Both the position numbers and the translations under genes were made by a program. From Pyxidicoccus xibeiensis (GTDB lineage: Bacteria; Myxococcota; Myxococcia; Myxococcales; Myxococcaceae), in contig NZ_JAJVKV010000007.1 in NCBI RefSeq assembly GCF_024198175.1, positions 62,001 to 126,000 on the forward strand: a DNA stretch of 64,000 bases, in the 5' to 3' direction. Below the pieces are notes generated by a model. It was not told where the DNA came from and did no database searches. It saw nothing but the letters and a program-made list of their open reading frames with translations. Every line of letters starts with the position of its first letter. Positions within the stretch are counted from its first letter, which is position 1. This document shows, piece after piece, positions 35,759 to 44,571 of the stretch.

Positions 35759-37384
35759 GTGACGTCCTCGTTCTCTGCCGCGTGGCTCCGCGGAGATGCG
35801 CGCGCGCTCTCCTTCCTCCCCGACCGCTGTCGTCGGCCCACCTCTCGTGCCGAGGCCGTGGCGGCCGCCGCGTCACGCTCCGTGCCTCCCGCGCTGCTCG
35901 ACGTACTCGCGGCCCGTAACGCGCGCCTCGCCCCCAGCCCCGCCCGCGAGCGCAACCTGGAGCTGCTCTCCCGCCCGGGCACCGTGGCGGTGGTGACGGG
36001 GCAGCAGATGGGCCTCTTCCTCGGCCCGCTCTTCACGCTCTACAAGGCCGCGGCCGCCATCACCAATGCCCGCGCCATCACCCAGGAGACGGGCCGCCCC
36101 TGTGTCCCCATCTTCTGGCTCCAGACGGAGGACCACGACCTCCCGGAGATAGACCACTGTCACCTCCCGCGCTCCAGCGGCGGTCCCCTGCGCGTGGCGC
36201 TGGACCTGCCCGACGCGGCCGCTTCACGCGCCCCCATCGCCCACCGCTGCCTGGGCCCCAGCATCACCGCGGCGCTGACCACCCTGCGCGCCGAGCTGGG
36301 CGCCGAGCCCCACGCGGAAGAGTTCCTGTCGCTGCTGGAGCGCGCCTACCGCCCCGACGCCACGCTCGCGGAGGCCTTCGCCGAGGTGCTCTCGACGCTC
36401 TTCGCGGAAGAGGGGCTCGTCTTCCTCGACCCGAGAGACCCGCGCCTGGCGGCGCTCACCGCGCCAGTGCACCACCGCTCCATCGAAGAGGCCGCGGCCA
36501 TCTCCACCGCGCTCGCCTCCCGGGCCGACGCGCTCGCCAGCGCAGGCTTCGCGGTCCAGGTCCACATCCGTCCCGGCTCGCCGCTCGGGTTCTACTCGCC
36601 GGACGGGGCCGAGGGAGCGCGCTACCGGCTGGACCCCGCGGGGCCGGACACCTGGAGCCTCGTGGGCCATCCGGACGGGAGGTCCGTCACCACGGCCGAG
36701 CTGCTGGGCTGGCTGGAGCGGGAGCCGCTGCGCTTCACCACCTCCGCCCTGCTGCGTCCGCTCCTCCAGGACACGTGGCTGCCCACGGCGGCGTATGTCG
36801 GCGGCCCTGGAGAGCTGGCCTACTTCGCGCAGCTCGAGCCGCTCTATGCGCACGCGGGCCTGCCGATGCCGCTCGTCGTGCCGCGCGCCCGCTTCCGCGT
36901 GCTCGATGACCGCGCCCGCCGCTGGCTCGGCAAGCTGGGCCTCACCGCTGACGAGCTGAGCACGCCCCGCGAGGAGCTGCTCACCCGGCTGGCAGCGCGT
37001 GACGCCACCCAGGCGCTCGAAGCCCCCGAGGCCCTGGAGGCCCGCCTCTTCGGTGCGCTGGCCTCCGAGCTCGACCGCCTCGAGGACCCGCTGCTCGCGT
37101 TGGACGCGAACCTGAAGGATGCGCTCCAGCGCACGCGGGGCACCGTCCGCGTCGCCGTGTCCCGCCTCACGGGCAGGTATGCGCGCGCGCTCGCCCGGCG
37201 TGACGGCACCACGGCCGAGCGGGTGGACCGCCTGCGCACGTTCCTCACCCCGAATGACGAGCCCCAGGAGCGCGTCCTCGGCCTGCCGTACTACGCGAGC
37301 CGCATCGGCATGCGCGCCTTCACGAAGCAGGTGCTCGACGCCTGCGTGCCCTTCTCCGGCGCCCTTCAGGACCTGACGCCATGA
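35759..37384 (+). CDS. bshC: Bacillithiol biosynthesis cysteine-adding enzyme BshC
   Basis: 541 residues from GTG 35759 (begins [21 protein letters not shown]). The frame opens at 35672, but those residues ([12 protein letters not shown]) do not fit the family, whose N-terminus matches the chosen start. Family landmarks: [84 protein letters not shown], and C-terminal [11 protein letters not shown]. BshC is the presumed ligase that joins cysteine to glucosaminyl-malate in the last step of bacillithiol synthesis. It overlaps bshB by 4 bp (ATGA). Length matches the family. Confidence 0.95.
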   Translation: MTSSFSAAWLRGDARALSFLPDRCRRPTSRAEAVAAAASRSVPPALLDVLAARNARLAPSPARERNLELLSRPGTVAVVTGQQMGLFLGPLFTLYKAAAAITNARAITQETGRPCVPIFWLQTEDHDLPEIDHCHLPRSSGGPLRVALDLPDAAASRAPIAHRCLGPSITAALTTLRAELGAEPHAEEFLSLLERAYRPDATLAEAFAEVLSTLFAEEGLVFLDPRDPRLAALTAPVHHRSIEEAAAISTALASRADALASAGFAVQVHIRPGSPLGFYSPDGAEGARYRLDPAGPDTWSLVGHPDGRSVTTAELLGWLEREPLRFTTSALLRPLLQDTWLPTAAYVGGPGELAYFAQLEPLYAHAGLPMPLVVPRARFRVLDDRARRWLGKLGLTADELSTPREELLTRLAARDATQALEAPEALEARLFGALASELDRLEDPLLALDANLKDALQRTRGTVRVAVSRLTGRYARALARRDGTTAERVDRLRTFLTPNDEPQERVLGLPYYASRIGMRAFTKQVLDACVPFSGALQDLTP

Positions 37385-38187
37385 GCGGGTCCGTCACGGC
37401 CTACGGCCTGGACGCCCTCGCCTTCGGCCCGCACCCCGACGACGTGGAGCTGTTCTGCGGCGGCCTGCTCGCGAAGCTCGCGGGCCAGGGCTACCGCACC
37501 GGCATCGTCGACCTGACGCGCGGCGAGAAGAGCTCGCGGGGCACCCCGGAGACTCGCGCCCAGGAGACGGAAGCCGCCTCCCGCGCGCTGGGCCTGACCC
37601 ACCGGGAGAACCTGGGCCTGCCTGACGGCTGGGTCAGCCCCTGGGCAGGCTTCGAAGCGCCCGAGCCCGAGCGTGCCCACACCTCCGCCGTGGCTCGCGT
37701 GGTGGAGGTCCTCCGCCGCCTGCGCCCGGAGCTCGTCGTCGTCCCCTGGGAGGAGGAGCGCCACCCGGACCACGAGGCCGCCAGCGCCCTGGTGACGCGC
37801 GCGCTCTTCTTCGCGGGGGTGCGCAAGTTCGAGGCGGAGCCCGCCAGCGCGCCCTTCACGCCACGGCAGGTGCTCTACTACCCGCTGCGCCATCTGGCCG
37901 AGCCGAGCTTCGTCGTGGACGTGTCGACCGTGTACGAGCGCAAGCGGGCGGCGGTGCACTGCTACGCGAGCCAGGTGCAGCCCCGGCCGGATGCGCCGCC
38001 CACGCTGGTGGGCTCTCCACTGTCCCTGTCCTCCCTGGAAGCCCGTGACGCCTTCTACGGCGCCCAGATTGGCGTCCCCCACGGCGAGCCCTACGTCGTC
38101 CGCGAGACGCTGGGCCTGGCGGACCCGGTGGAGCACTTCCGGCGGAATAGCTTCGCGCGACCCCTGTTCTTCCCCCAACGCCGATGA
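37381..38187 (+). CDS. bshB: Bacillithiol biosynthesis deacetylase BshB1
   Basis: 268 residues. PIG-L fold with zinc motif GPHPDDVE at about 15-22, [29 protein letters not shown] and the catalytic-type RHPDHEAAS. The C-terminal [13 protein letters not shown] fits BshB1. It removes acetate from N-acetylglucosaminyl-malate to give glucosaminyl-malate in the cytosol; there is no signal peptide, unlike the divergent 828-residue paralogue. ATGA overlaps at both ends couple it to bshC and bshA. Confidence 0.94.
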   Translation: MSGSVTAYGLDALAFGPHPDDVELFCGGLLAKLAGQGYRTGIVDLTRGEKSSRGTPETRAQETEAASRALGLTHRENLGLPDGWVSPWAGFEAPEPERAHTSAVARVVEVLRRLRPELVVVPWEEERHPDHEAASALVTRALFFAGVRKFEAEPASAPFTPRQVLYYPLRHLAEPSFVVDVSTVYERKRAAVHCYASQVQPRPDAPPTLVGSPLSLSSLEARDAFYGAQIGVPHGEPYVVRETLGLADPVEHFRRNSFARPLFFPQRR

Positions 38188-39344
38188 CCGACTCACTCAA
38201 CGTGGCCATCACCTGCTTTCCCACCTTCGGAGGCAGCGGCATGGTCGCCACCGAGATCGGGCTGGCCATGGCGGACCGCGGGCACCGCGTCCACTTCATC
38301 GCCAGGGACCTGCCAGTGCGCCTGCATGGCACCACCCGCAAGGTCTTCTTCCACGAGGTGGCGGAGAGCGACTACCCGGCGCTCCAGCACTCCAGCACCT
38401 ACCCCATCGCGCTGGCCTCCAAGATGATTGAGGTGGCCAACTACGAGCGCCTGGACGTGCTGCACGTCCACTACGCGGTGCCTCACGCCACGGCGGCGTG
38501 GATGGCGCGCGAGGTGCTGGGGGACAAGGCGCCGCGCATCGTCACGACGCTGCACGGCACGGACACCACGCTGGTGGGCATCGACCCCAGCTACCTGCCG
38601 ATTACCCGCTTCTCCATCCTGCGCAGCGACGCGGTGACGACGCCCTCGGACTTCCTCCGCCGTGCCACCTGGAAGGGCTTCGACATCCCCGAGAGCGTCC
38701 CCATCGACGTCATCTTCAACTTCGTGGACACCCAGCGCTACGCGCCCGTGAGAGACCGCGCGTGCCTGAGCACGCTCTTCCCGGACCTGCGCGAGCCGGA
38801 GCCGGTGCTCATCCACGTCTCCAACTTCCGGCCGGTGAAGCGCATCGCCGACGTGGTGAGCATCTTCACGGAGGTCCACCGCCGGCGCCCCTGCCGGCTG
38901 GTGATGATTGGGGACGGCCCCGAGCGCGCGCTCGCCGAGCGCAGGCTCCGCGCGCTGGAGCTGGAGGACCGCGTCGCATTCCTGGGCAAGCAGGACCGCT
39001 TCGAGGAGCTGCTCGCGGCGGCGGACGTCTTCCTCCTCCCCAGCGAGCAGGAGAGCTTCGGCCTCGCCGCGCTGGAGGCGCTCAGCTGCGGCATCCCCGT
39101 GGTGGCGAGCAACATCGGCGGAATCCCGGAGCTCGTCACGGCCGGCGAGACGGGCTTCCTCGCGCCGGTGGGCGACATCCAGGCCATGGCCGGGCACGTG
39201 CTCACCCTGGTCCAGGACCCGGCTCGCTGGAAGGCCTTCTCCCAGCGGGCGCGCCAGCACGTGCTGGAGCACTTCCAGCTCGGCCCGGCCATCGACCGCT
39301 ACGAGGCGCTCTACCGGCGGCTCGCGGGAGCCCCCCGACGCTGA
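38184..39344 (+). CDS. bshA: N-acetyl-alpha-D-glucosaminyl L-malate synthase BshA
   Basis: 386-residue GT4 glycosyltransferase. Landmarks: LNVAITCFPTFGGSGMVATEIG at the N-terminus, DVLHVHYAVPHATAAWMARE, TTLHGTDTTLVGIDPSY, HVSNFRPVKRIADVVSIF, and the nucleotide-sugar E-x7-E region EQESFGLAALEALSCG. It transfers GlcNAc from UDP-GlcNAc to L-malate, the first step of bacillithiol synthesis. Third gene of the bshCBA operon, with a 4-bp overlap upstream. It ends 28 bp before the convergent DUF2911 gene. Confidence 0.95.
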   Translation: MTDSLNVAITCFPTFGGSGMVATEIGLAMADRGHRVHFIARDLPVRLHGTTRKVFFHEVAESDYPALQHSSTYPIALASKMIEVANYERLDVLHVHYAVPHATAAWMAREVLGDKAPRIVTTLHGTDTTLVGIDPSYLPITRFSILRSDAVTTPSDFLRRATWKGFDIPESVPIDVIFNFVDTQRYAPVRDRACLSTLFPDLREPEPVLIHVSNFRPVKRIADVVSIFTEVHRRRPCRLVMIGDGPERALAERRLRALELEDRVAFLGKQDRFEELLAAADVFLLPSEQESFGLAALEALSCGIPVVASNIGGIPELVTAGETGFLAPVGDIQAMAGHVLTLVQDPARWKAFSQRARQHVLEHFQLGPAIDRYEALYRRLAGAPRR

Positions 39345-39372
39345 AGGGGCCCCCGGATACGAGGTGCGACGA

Positions 39373-40227
39373 CTACTTGTTCTTCCAGTCGGCCAGGGCC
39401 TTGGAGACCTGGTCGCGGAAGAAGAAGTTCTTGTCCTTGTTGCCCAGGTCCCAGGCAATCTGCGCGGACTTGCGGGCCTCGGCGTAGTTGCCCATGCGCG
39501 CCAGGATGTCGGCGCGAATCCAGTTGTTGAACCAGTTGGACTGGATGGCGACGGACGCGTCCGCGTGCTTCAGCGCGGTGGCGTAGTCCTTGGTCGAGTC
39601 CGCGATGTAGCGGGCCGCGGCCATCTGCATGCTCGCGGTGCTGTTCTGCGCCGCGGCGATGTTCGCCTTGGCGTGCGCGGCGGTGTCCACCTTGATGGGC
39701 ACGGAGACGCGCAGCTTCTCCCACTCCAGGTCCAGCGACGTCGAGTCATCGGTGGTGTTGGAGAAGAGGAACGTCAGGCGCTCGCGGTTGGGGACCTCGG
39801 CGGTGGTGGCGGCGACGCTGGCGACGTCCTGCTTCGCGTCATAGGGGTTGCCACCCGACCACAGGGTCAGGTCCTTGTTCAGCATGACCTTCCACCCCTT
39901 CTGGGAGGGCATGCTGACGATGGTGTACGTGCCGGCGGGCACGGCCTTGCCACCGAAGGTGACGTCGCGGCTGAAGGTAATCTTGGTGGCCGCGTTGGCG
40001 CCGGTGCGCCACGCCTTGTCCCAGGGCACCACGTCGCCCCAGACCTTCCGGCCCTTCACGCCGGGGCTGGAGTAGTCGATGGAAATCTCGGTGACACCCA
40101 CCTCCTGGGAGACCTTGGCGGCGGGGCTGGGGGCCGGCAGCTCCAGCTGGGCGGCGGCGGGCGTGGCCACGAGGGCCACGAGCGCGGAAAGCAGACATCC
40201 GAGGGCAGCGTTCTTCATCGTCCTCAT
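39373..40227 (-). CDS. Secreted DUF2911 protein
   Basis: 284 residues. Signal peptide ALGCLLSALVALVATPAAAQ. DUF2911 domain: PSPAAKVSQEVGVTEISIDYSSPGVKGRKVWGDVVPWDKAWRTGANAATKITFSRDV, AGTYTIVSMP and GWKVMLNKD. The C-terminal ~100 residues are helical and TPR-like (DYATALKHADASVAIQSNWFN, GNYAEARKSAQIAWDLG). Periplasmic or secreted, function unknown for the family. The first ATG (40227) has an AAAGGA site; a second ATG lies three codons in. A 17-bp palindrome sits 12 bp upstream of the start. Confidence 0.9.
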   Translation of the reverse strand: MRTMKNAALGCLLSALVALVATPAAAQLELPAPSPAAKVSQEVGVTEISIDYSSPGVKGRKVWGDVVPWDKAWRTGANAATKITFSRDVTFGGKAVPAGTYTIVSMPSQKGWKVMLNKDLTLWSGGNPYDAKQDVASVAATTAEVPNRERLTFLFSNTTDDSTSLDLEWEKLRVSVPIKVDTAAHAKANIAAAQNSTASMQMAAARYIADSTKDYATALKHADASVAIQSNWFNNWIRADILARMGNYAEARKSAQIAWDLGNKDKNFFFRDQVSKALADWKNK

Positions 40228-40239
40228 GTGCGTCCTTTC

Positions 40240-40256
40240 TCAACCTGTCAGGTTGA
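40240..40256. promoter_or_regulatory. 17-bp palindrome before the DUF2911 start
   Basis: TCAACCTGTCAGGTTGA is a perfect 8+1+8 palindrome 12 bp upstream of the ATG at 40227. A TATACA hexamer, possibly a -10 box, lies 20 bp further upstream on the minus strand (about 40271-40276). The site could be a repressor operator or a 5'-leader hairpin. Confidence 0.45.
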
Positions 40257-40309
40257 AGAATCGGCGCACTGTATAGACGAGTCGCTGCCCCACCACACGT
40301 TTCAGTTCA

Positions 40310-40334
40310 GCCCGCACCGCGTCATGGTGCGGGC
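40310..40334 (-). terminator. Hairpin after the small lipoprotein gene
   Basis: GCCCGCACC and GGTGCGGGC form a perfect 9-bp stem with a 7-base loop, 14 bp past the lipoprotein stop. There is no proper T-run. Confidence 0.5.
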
Positions 40335-40348
40335 CCGCTCGGAGCGCG

Positions 40349-40576
40349 CTACCAGCCCTTCACGCCGCGGCCGGTGCCCGTGGGCAGGCCCGCGTCATCC
40401 AGCTGCGGGCCGCCCGCGGTGCCAGCGTCCGTGGCCCCCGCGGCCCCGGCGCCGCCCGTGCCTCCGGTGTTGGCGGCGCGGTCCGCCGACTCCTTGTTGC
40501 CCTGGGTGCAGCCCGTGGCGCCCCCGACCAGCGCGCCCCCCATCACCAGCACCTGGAACAGCTTCTGGTAGTCCAT
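40349..40576 (-). CDS. Small Gly/Ala-rich lipoprotein
   Basis: 75 residues from ATG 40576 (MDYQKLFQVLVMGGALVGGATGC). The Cys after LVGGATG fits a lipoprotein signal, so the mature part of about 53 residues would be lipid-anchored. It is low complexity: GTGGAGAAGATDAGTAGGPQLDDAGLPTG. A GGAAAGGG ribosome site lies about 10 bases upstream. Small lipoproteins of this composition are common in myxobacteria; function unknown. Confidence 0.68.
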   Translation of the reverse strand: MDYQKLFQVLVMGGALVGGATGCTQGNKESADRAANTGGTGGAGAAGATDAGTAGGPQLDDAGLPTGTGRGVKGW

Positions 40577-40755
40577 GTCGGCCCGGCCCTTTCCGGCGCG
40601 AACAACCCATGCGCCGTCTGGAGAAGCCCTTACCCTACTCCGGGACGGGGTTGCCCTGCTCGCGCGGGCGGGCGGGCGCGTGGACGTGGACACTCGCGTG
40701 ACTCAGGTGTTCCCCCCTGGGCCCGGGGTGTCCATGCTGCGAGCCGAGGAGTGAC

Positions 40756-42051
40756 ATGAAGCTCACGCGGCTCGTCGTCCACCACTACCGCAGCGTCGTA
40801 CCGGGCACCGAGCTCGTGTTCAGCCCATCGCTCAACTGGGTGCTGGGGGAGAACGGCACCGGGAGGACGACGCTGCTGGAGCTGCTCGCCACGGTGGTGG
40901 GCTCGGACTTCTCCAGCCTCATCCACGAGTCCTTCGCCCTGGAGTACGACCTGACGCTCCCGGGGATGAAGCTCCACGTCTTCGTCCGGAACGAAGCGTC
41001 CCTCCCCACGGCCGAGCCCGGGGGCCCGCCGCGAAAGGGCTCGGAGCTGCTGCCCCTGCGCACGCCGCAGCCGGCCGGGTCGGGGCTCCACCCCCGCATC
41101 GAGGTGGACCTGTGGCTCACGGCTCCCGCCGCCCACGTGATGATGCGGGCCGACGAGCAGGGCATCGACTGCAAGGTGGATGGAGAGCCCGCCTGGTCGC
41201 GGACCATGCACTGGTCGCTGCTGGACCGCTCGGTGTGGACGCTGCTGTTCATGACGGCGCAGTACATCGACCGCGACATGAAGGAGCGGCTCAAGGAGCT
41301 GCTGCGCCGGACGTTCCTGCTGGCGCCCCAGCGCTTCGACGAGGCGCTCGGGATGTTCGAGCGGCTGGGCGCCATCCGGTACGCCATGGAGGTGCGGGAC
41401 GGTGAGGTCTTCCCGCTCGGGCTGATGGCGCTGCCCACGTGGATGCCGGGCTGGCTGCGCGAGCAGGTGGAGCGGGAAGCGCCGCCGGACGTGCTGGAGC
41501 TGCGTCACGACGCCATGGAGCGCAGCTTCCTGGCGCGCTTCGTGGCGCTCGCGGGCTTCACGGCGGGGACGTTCCGAGTGGAGGTGCAGGAGAAGCGCTC
41601 GTTCGAGAATGGCGGGCGTGTGGGCTTCGGCGGCTTCGGCTTCCACTTCACGCGGCGGGACGGCCGGAGCCAGTCGCACGCGGAGCTGGGCTTCGGGCAG
41701 AAGCGGCTGCTGTCGTTCCTGTACTACCTGGACGTGAATGAGGACTTCGCCATCGCGGACGAGCTAGCCAACGGCCTGCATCCGCGCTGGGTGGAGGCCT
41801 GCATGCGCGAGCTGGGCCCGAGGCAGGTGTTCCTCACCACCCAGAACCCGCTCCCCTTCGAGCACGCGGTGTTCTCGTCGGAAGAGGAGCTGCGGGCCTC
41901 GCTCGTCCTGTGCGGCGTGACGCTTCGGGAAGGACAGGAGCGCATCACCTGGGCCAATCCCTCCTGGGCGGCCACGGGGACGCTCTTCGACGCGCACCGG
42001 ATGGGGGCGCGCCCGCTGGGAGCCCTGCTGCGTGAGCAGGGCCTGTGGTGA
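40756..42051 (+). CDS. RecF/OLD-like AAA ATPase with Arg in place of the Walker A Lys
   Basis: 431 residues. N-terminal LTRLVVHHYRSVVPGTELVFSPSLNWVLGENGTGRTTLLELL is the SMC/RecF/OLD-type start, but the Walker A reads GENGTGRT; codon AGG encodes Arg where Lys is normal. The signature-like LGFGQKRLLSFLYYL and Walker B region FAIADELANGLHP, followed by RQVFLTTQNPLPF, are present. No export signal. The role is unknown; such single-domain ATPases act in DNA repair, defence or unknown processes. Ribosome site GAGGAG directly before ATG 40756. It converges on the hydrolase gene with a 4-bp gap. Confidence 0.82.
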   Translation: MKLTRLVVHHYRSVVPGTELVFSPSLNWVLGENGTGRTTLLELLATVVGSDFSSLIHESFALEYDLTLPGMKLHVFVRNEASLPTAEPGGPPRKGSELLPLRTPQPAGSGLHPRIEVDLWLTAPAAHVMMRADEQGIDCKVDGEPAWSRTMHWSLLDRSVWTLLFMTAQYIDRDMKERLKELLRRTFLLAPQRFDEALGMFERLGAIRYAMEVRDGEVFPLGLMALPTWMPGWLREQVEREAPPDVLELRHDAMERSFLARFVALAGFTAGTFRVEVQEKRSFENGGRVGFGGFGFHFTRRDGRSQSHAELGFGQKRLLSFLYYLDVNEDFAIADELANGLHPRWVEACMRELGPRQVFLTTQNPLPFEHAVFSSEEELRASLVLCGVTLREGQERITWANPSWAATGTLFDAHRMGARPLGALLREQGLW

Positions 42052-42055
42052 CGGC

Positions 42056-43009
42056 CTAGAAGCGTCCGGCCCGCGCCTCGTCGAAGTCGACGCGGTGCTT
42101 GAGGTACAGGGTGTCCAGCATGTGGTTGCTGATGGGGTTGAGATTGCCGTCGGTGAAGCGGTGCACCACGGCGCCCTTGCCGGCGTCCTTGAGGAAGGAC
42201 AGCGGGTCCACGCTGCCGCCCAGGCCCGTGAGGGTGGGCACGGGGTCCGCGTTGTTGACGTAGTGGACGTAGTTGGGCCCGTCCGGGTAGCGCGTGGACG
42301 CGGCGCCGAAGGTCTCCACGTCGAGCTTGCCCATCAGCTTCTCGACCTGCGCCTGGGACATCCCATCTTCGATGCGCAGCCGGTTCTGCACGTCCTGCAG
42401 GGCCCGCGCGGTGATGAGGCCGCCCTGGCTGTAGCCCATGAGGTGGACTTCGCGCCCGGCCTTGAGCTCGTCGTAGATGGTGTCCGCCAGCGTATCCACG
42501 GCTGGGTTGCTGCCCTTGTCCAGCTTGTCGCCCACGCACTGGGCCAGGTCGGCCGTCAGTCCCTGGGTGGCGTTGTGGATGCCGACGACGCGCGCATCCG
42601 CGCTGTTGGCGATGGCCTGCATCTCACTGAGCTGCCCGGCCATGGGCGTCATGATGCCGTTGACGTAGAGGAGGGTCTTCGACGGGCTCGGGTTGTCCGT
42701 CGGCATGACGCCCGGGATGTTGCTCAGCGGCGTGCCCGGCGGGAAGGACTGGCCCTTGGCGCCCACGAGCTTCCCGTCGCTCATCCGGGCCGGCTTCGCG
42801 TCGCCCCCGAAGAGGCGCTTCAGCTCGCTGAGGTGGGAGGCCTCGAAGACATCCTTCCCCATCTTCACGAAGCGGGGGAGGTCGGCCAGCCCCTGCTTCG
42901 CGGCGTCCACCACCGCGCCAAGGGGGTTCTTCAGCGCCGTCGCGGAGGTCCGCGCCTGCGTCGAGGGCGGCACGGTGGGGAGGGTGCGGCTGCGGTCGAC
43001 GGGGCTCAT
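42056..43009 (-). CDS. Alpha/beta hydrolase, lipase-like (GYSQGG)
   Basis: 317 residues from ATG 43009 with GGAGG six bases upstream. Nucleophile elbow GYSQGG in VHLMGYSQGGLITARALQDV (about residue 200), oxyanion-type start TLLYVNGIMTPM, and a late acidic/His pair (NADPVPTL; VVHRF or SNHMLD). The N-terminal ~50 residues are Ser/Thr/Pro-rich and unstructured (SRTLPTVPPSTQARTSATAL), without a signal peptide. This is the layout of some effector lipases delivered by secretion systems, so an effector role is possible but only inferred. It is divergent from the Tox-REase-5 toxin gene. Confidence 0.78.
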   Translation of the reverse strand: MSPVDRSRTLPTVPPSTQARTSATALKNPLGAVVDAAKQGLADLPRFVKMGKDVFEASHLSELKRLFGGDAKPARMSDGKLVGAKGQSFPPGTPLSNIPGVMPTDNPSPSKTLLYVNGIMTPMAGQLSEMQAIANSADARVVGIHNATQGLTADLAQCVGDKLDKGSNPAVDTLADTIYDELKAGREVHLMGYSQGGLITARALQDVQNRLRIEDGMSQAQVEKLMGKLDVETFGAASTRYPDGPNYVHYVNNADPVPTLTGLGGSVDPLSFLKDAGKGAVVHRFTDGNLNPISNHMLDTLYLKHRVDFDEARAGRF

Positions 43010-43202
43010 GGAGGACCTCCGGCCCAGGGGGCGTGGGCGTCCCTCCATTTTCTCAAATCCCGTTCCGGAGTTGCGTCCCCGGCGGGGAGTGAGGCCCCGG
43101 GCACGCTGCTGGAGCGGGTCTGCGCTGCCCCAGCTCCTGGTCCTCCTGTAGCGTCGAGGCGGGATACCCGGCGATGAGGGGGCGCCAGAACCGGGGGCTC
43201 GG

Positions 43203-44561
43203 ATGAACTTCCGTCGTGCCGTGGCAGTGTGGATGGTCTTGCTCATGACGGGCTGCGCGAACACTCGCGTGGTGCGGCTGGAGACGGGGCGGGGCCGGCC
43301 CGTGGAGTACGTGCCCGTTTCCTGGGATGCCTCCGTCGAAGTCAGCGAGGACGAGTTCAAGGATGCGCTGGTCCAGCTGGCACTGGAGGTGCCGCTGACG
43401 CTGCGTCCCTCCCAGGTTGGCGGCTGGGTCCGCGCATCGACTTCCGGATACGGCAGCGCCGCCGACACGGTGTGGCAGCTCGCGCTGCGCAAGGACTACG
43501 GGCGCTGGTGCCGGGCATATGAGGCGCCGGGGGACTGTCTCTCCCTGCTGGAGGACGGCCTGGGCTTCTCTTCCACGGACAAGCTGGCGATGGCGCTGGG
43601 TCTGTCGCTGGACCCGATGCACGAGAGCATTGCCGAGGCACTGGAGGGCACCTTCAGCCCCACGTTCTTCAAGGCCGTGGTGGTGGCGGCGCTGGTGTCG
43701 TGGGCCATCCTGGCGGCGAACCCGGAGCCGGTGTTCACCAAGGCCGCGGCTGTGCTCGCGGTGGTGATGCTGGCGTACCTTGGGGTCGACTCCTTCCTGT
43801 CAGTGGTGCGGGCCTGCTTCGAGTTGAAGGTAGCGACCGACAGGGCCACCACGTTCCAGGAACTGGATGCCGCTGGCGTGCGCTTCGGCCGAATAATGGG
43901 TGAGGAGGGAGCCCGGGTCTTCGTGCTGGCGGCGACGGTGCTGCTGAGCCGGGGAACGGCGGCAGGCACCGCGTGGATGGCGGCACGGCTGCCCCGGTTC
44001 ACGGAGGCTGCAACGCTCGGTGCCCGGCAGGTCGGGCTGCGCCTGGAAGCTGCGGCGGAGGTGTCGTCCGTGGCGGTAGTGGACGGGCTGCTCGTCATCG
44101 CCCTGGCGCCCAACGCGGTCGCCATGGCGGCGATAGGTGATGGGAACACGGGCGTAAAGGTGCTCCCCACCGGCGGTCCAGGAGAATGGGTGCAGGTAAA
44201 CGAGACGATGCCCGAAGCCGCCCGCGCCTATCAGAGCAGGGTGACGGGAGCGCCCAGGGGCTACACCTACCGCGTGAAGCGCAATGGTGAGGAGGTGGAC
44301 TTCGACGGCCTCGACCCGAAGGACGAAGCACTCCTGGAGGTCAAAGGCCCCGGCCTGGCGAAGTTCTTCGACGGCGAGCTGAATCCAGAAGTGTTCTTCA
44401 CAGGCGCGCAAAAGTTCGTCATTCAGGCCCAACGTCAGAAAAGAGCCGCAGGCGGGATGCGCGTCCGATGGATCGTCGCTGAGAAGAAGTTTGCCGATGC
44501 ACTACGGAAGCTATTCGATGATACCCAGCTCGCCGACATCGAAGTCCGTCATCTCCCATGA
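43203..44561 (+). CDS. SitA-type lipoprotein toxin with C-terminal Tox-REase-5 domain
   Basis: 452 residues. Lipoprotein signal VWMVLLMTGC puts the lipid on Cys18. The middle carries hydrophobic segments (FFKAVVVAALVSWAILAA; AAAVLAVVMLAYLGVDSF; VFVLAATVLLS) like the SitA5 family of myxobacterial polymorphic toxins. The last ~110 residues match the restriction-endonuclease-fold toxin Tox-REase-5: YRVKRNGEEVDFDGLD, LLEVKGPGLAKFFDG, FTGAQKFVIQAQRQ, RWIVAEKKFADALRKLF. The EVK is the nuclease catalytic core. SitA toxins move between kin by TraA/B outer-membrane exchange and kill cells lacking the immunity protein. The immunity gene follows after 10 bp. Assignment to SitA5 rests on recalled family features. 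Confidence 0.82.
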   Translation: MNFRRAVAVWMVLLMTGCANTRVVRLETGRGRPVEYVPVSWDASVEVSEDEFKDALVQLALEVPLTLRPSQVGGWVRASTSGYGSAADTVWQLALRKDYGRWCRAYEAPGDCLSLLEDGLGFSSTDKLAMALGLSLDPMHESIAEALEGTFSPTFFKAVVVAALVSWAILAANPEPVFTKAAAVLAVVMLAYLGVDSFLSVVRACFELKVATDRATTFQELDAAGVRFGRIMGEEGARVFVLAATVLLSRGTAAGTAWMAARLPRFTEAATLGARQVGLRLEAAAEVSSVAVVDGLLVIALAPNAVAMAAIGDGNTGVKVLPTGGPGEWVQVNETMPEAARAYQSRVTGAPRGYTYRVKRNGEEVDFDGLDPKDEALLEVKGPGLAKFFDGELNPEVFFTGAQKFVIQAQRQKRAAGGMRVRWIVAEKKFADALRKLFDDTQLADIEVRHLP

Positions 44562-44571
44562 ATCACGAGAC

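Noticed and set aside
40734-40754. A six-codon open frame (MLRAEE) ending one base before the AAA ATPase start
   Set aside because: It contains the ribosome site of the real gene and is too short to support; probably chance.
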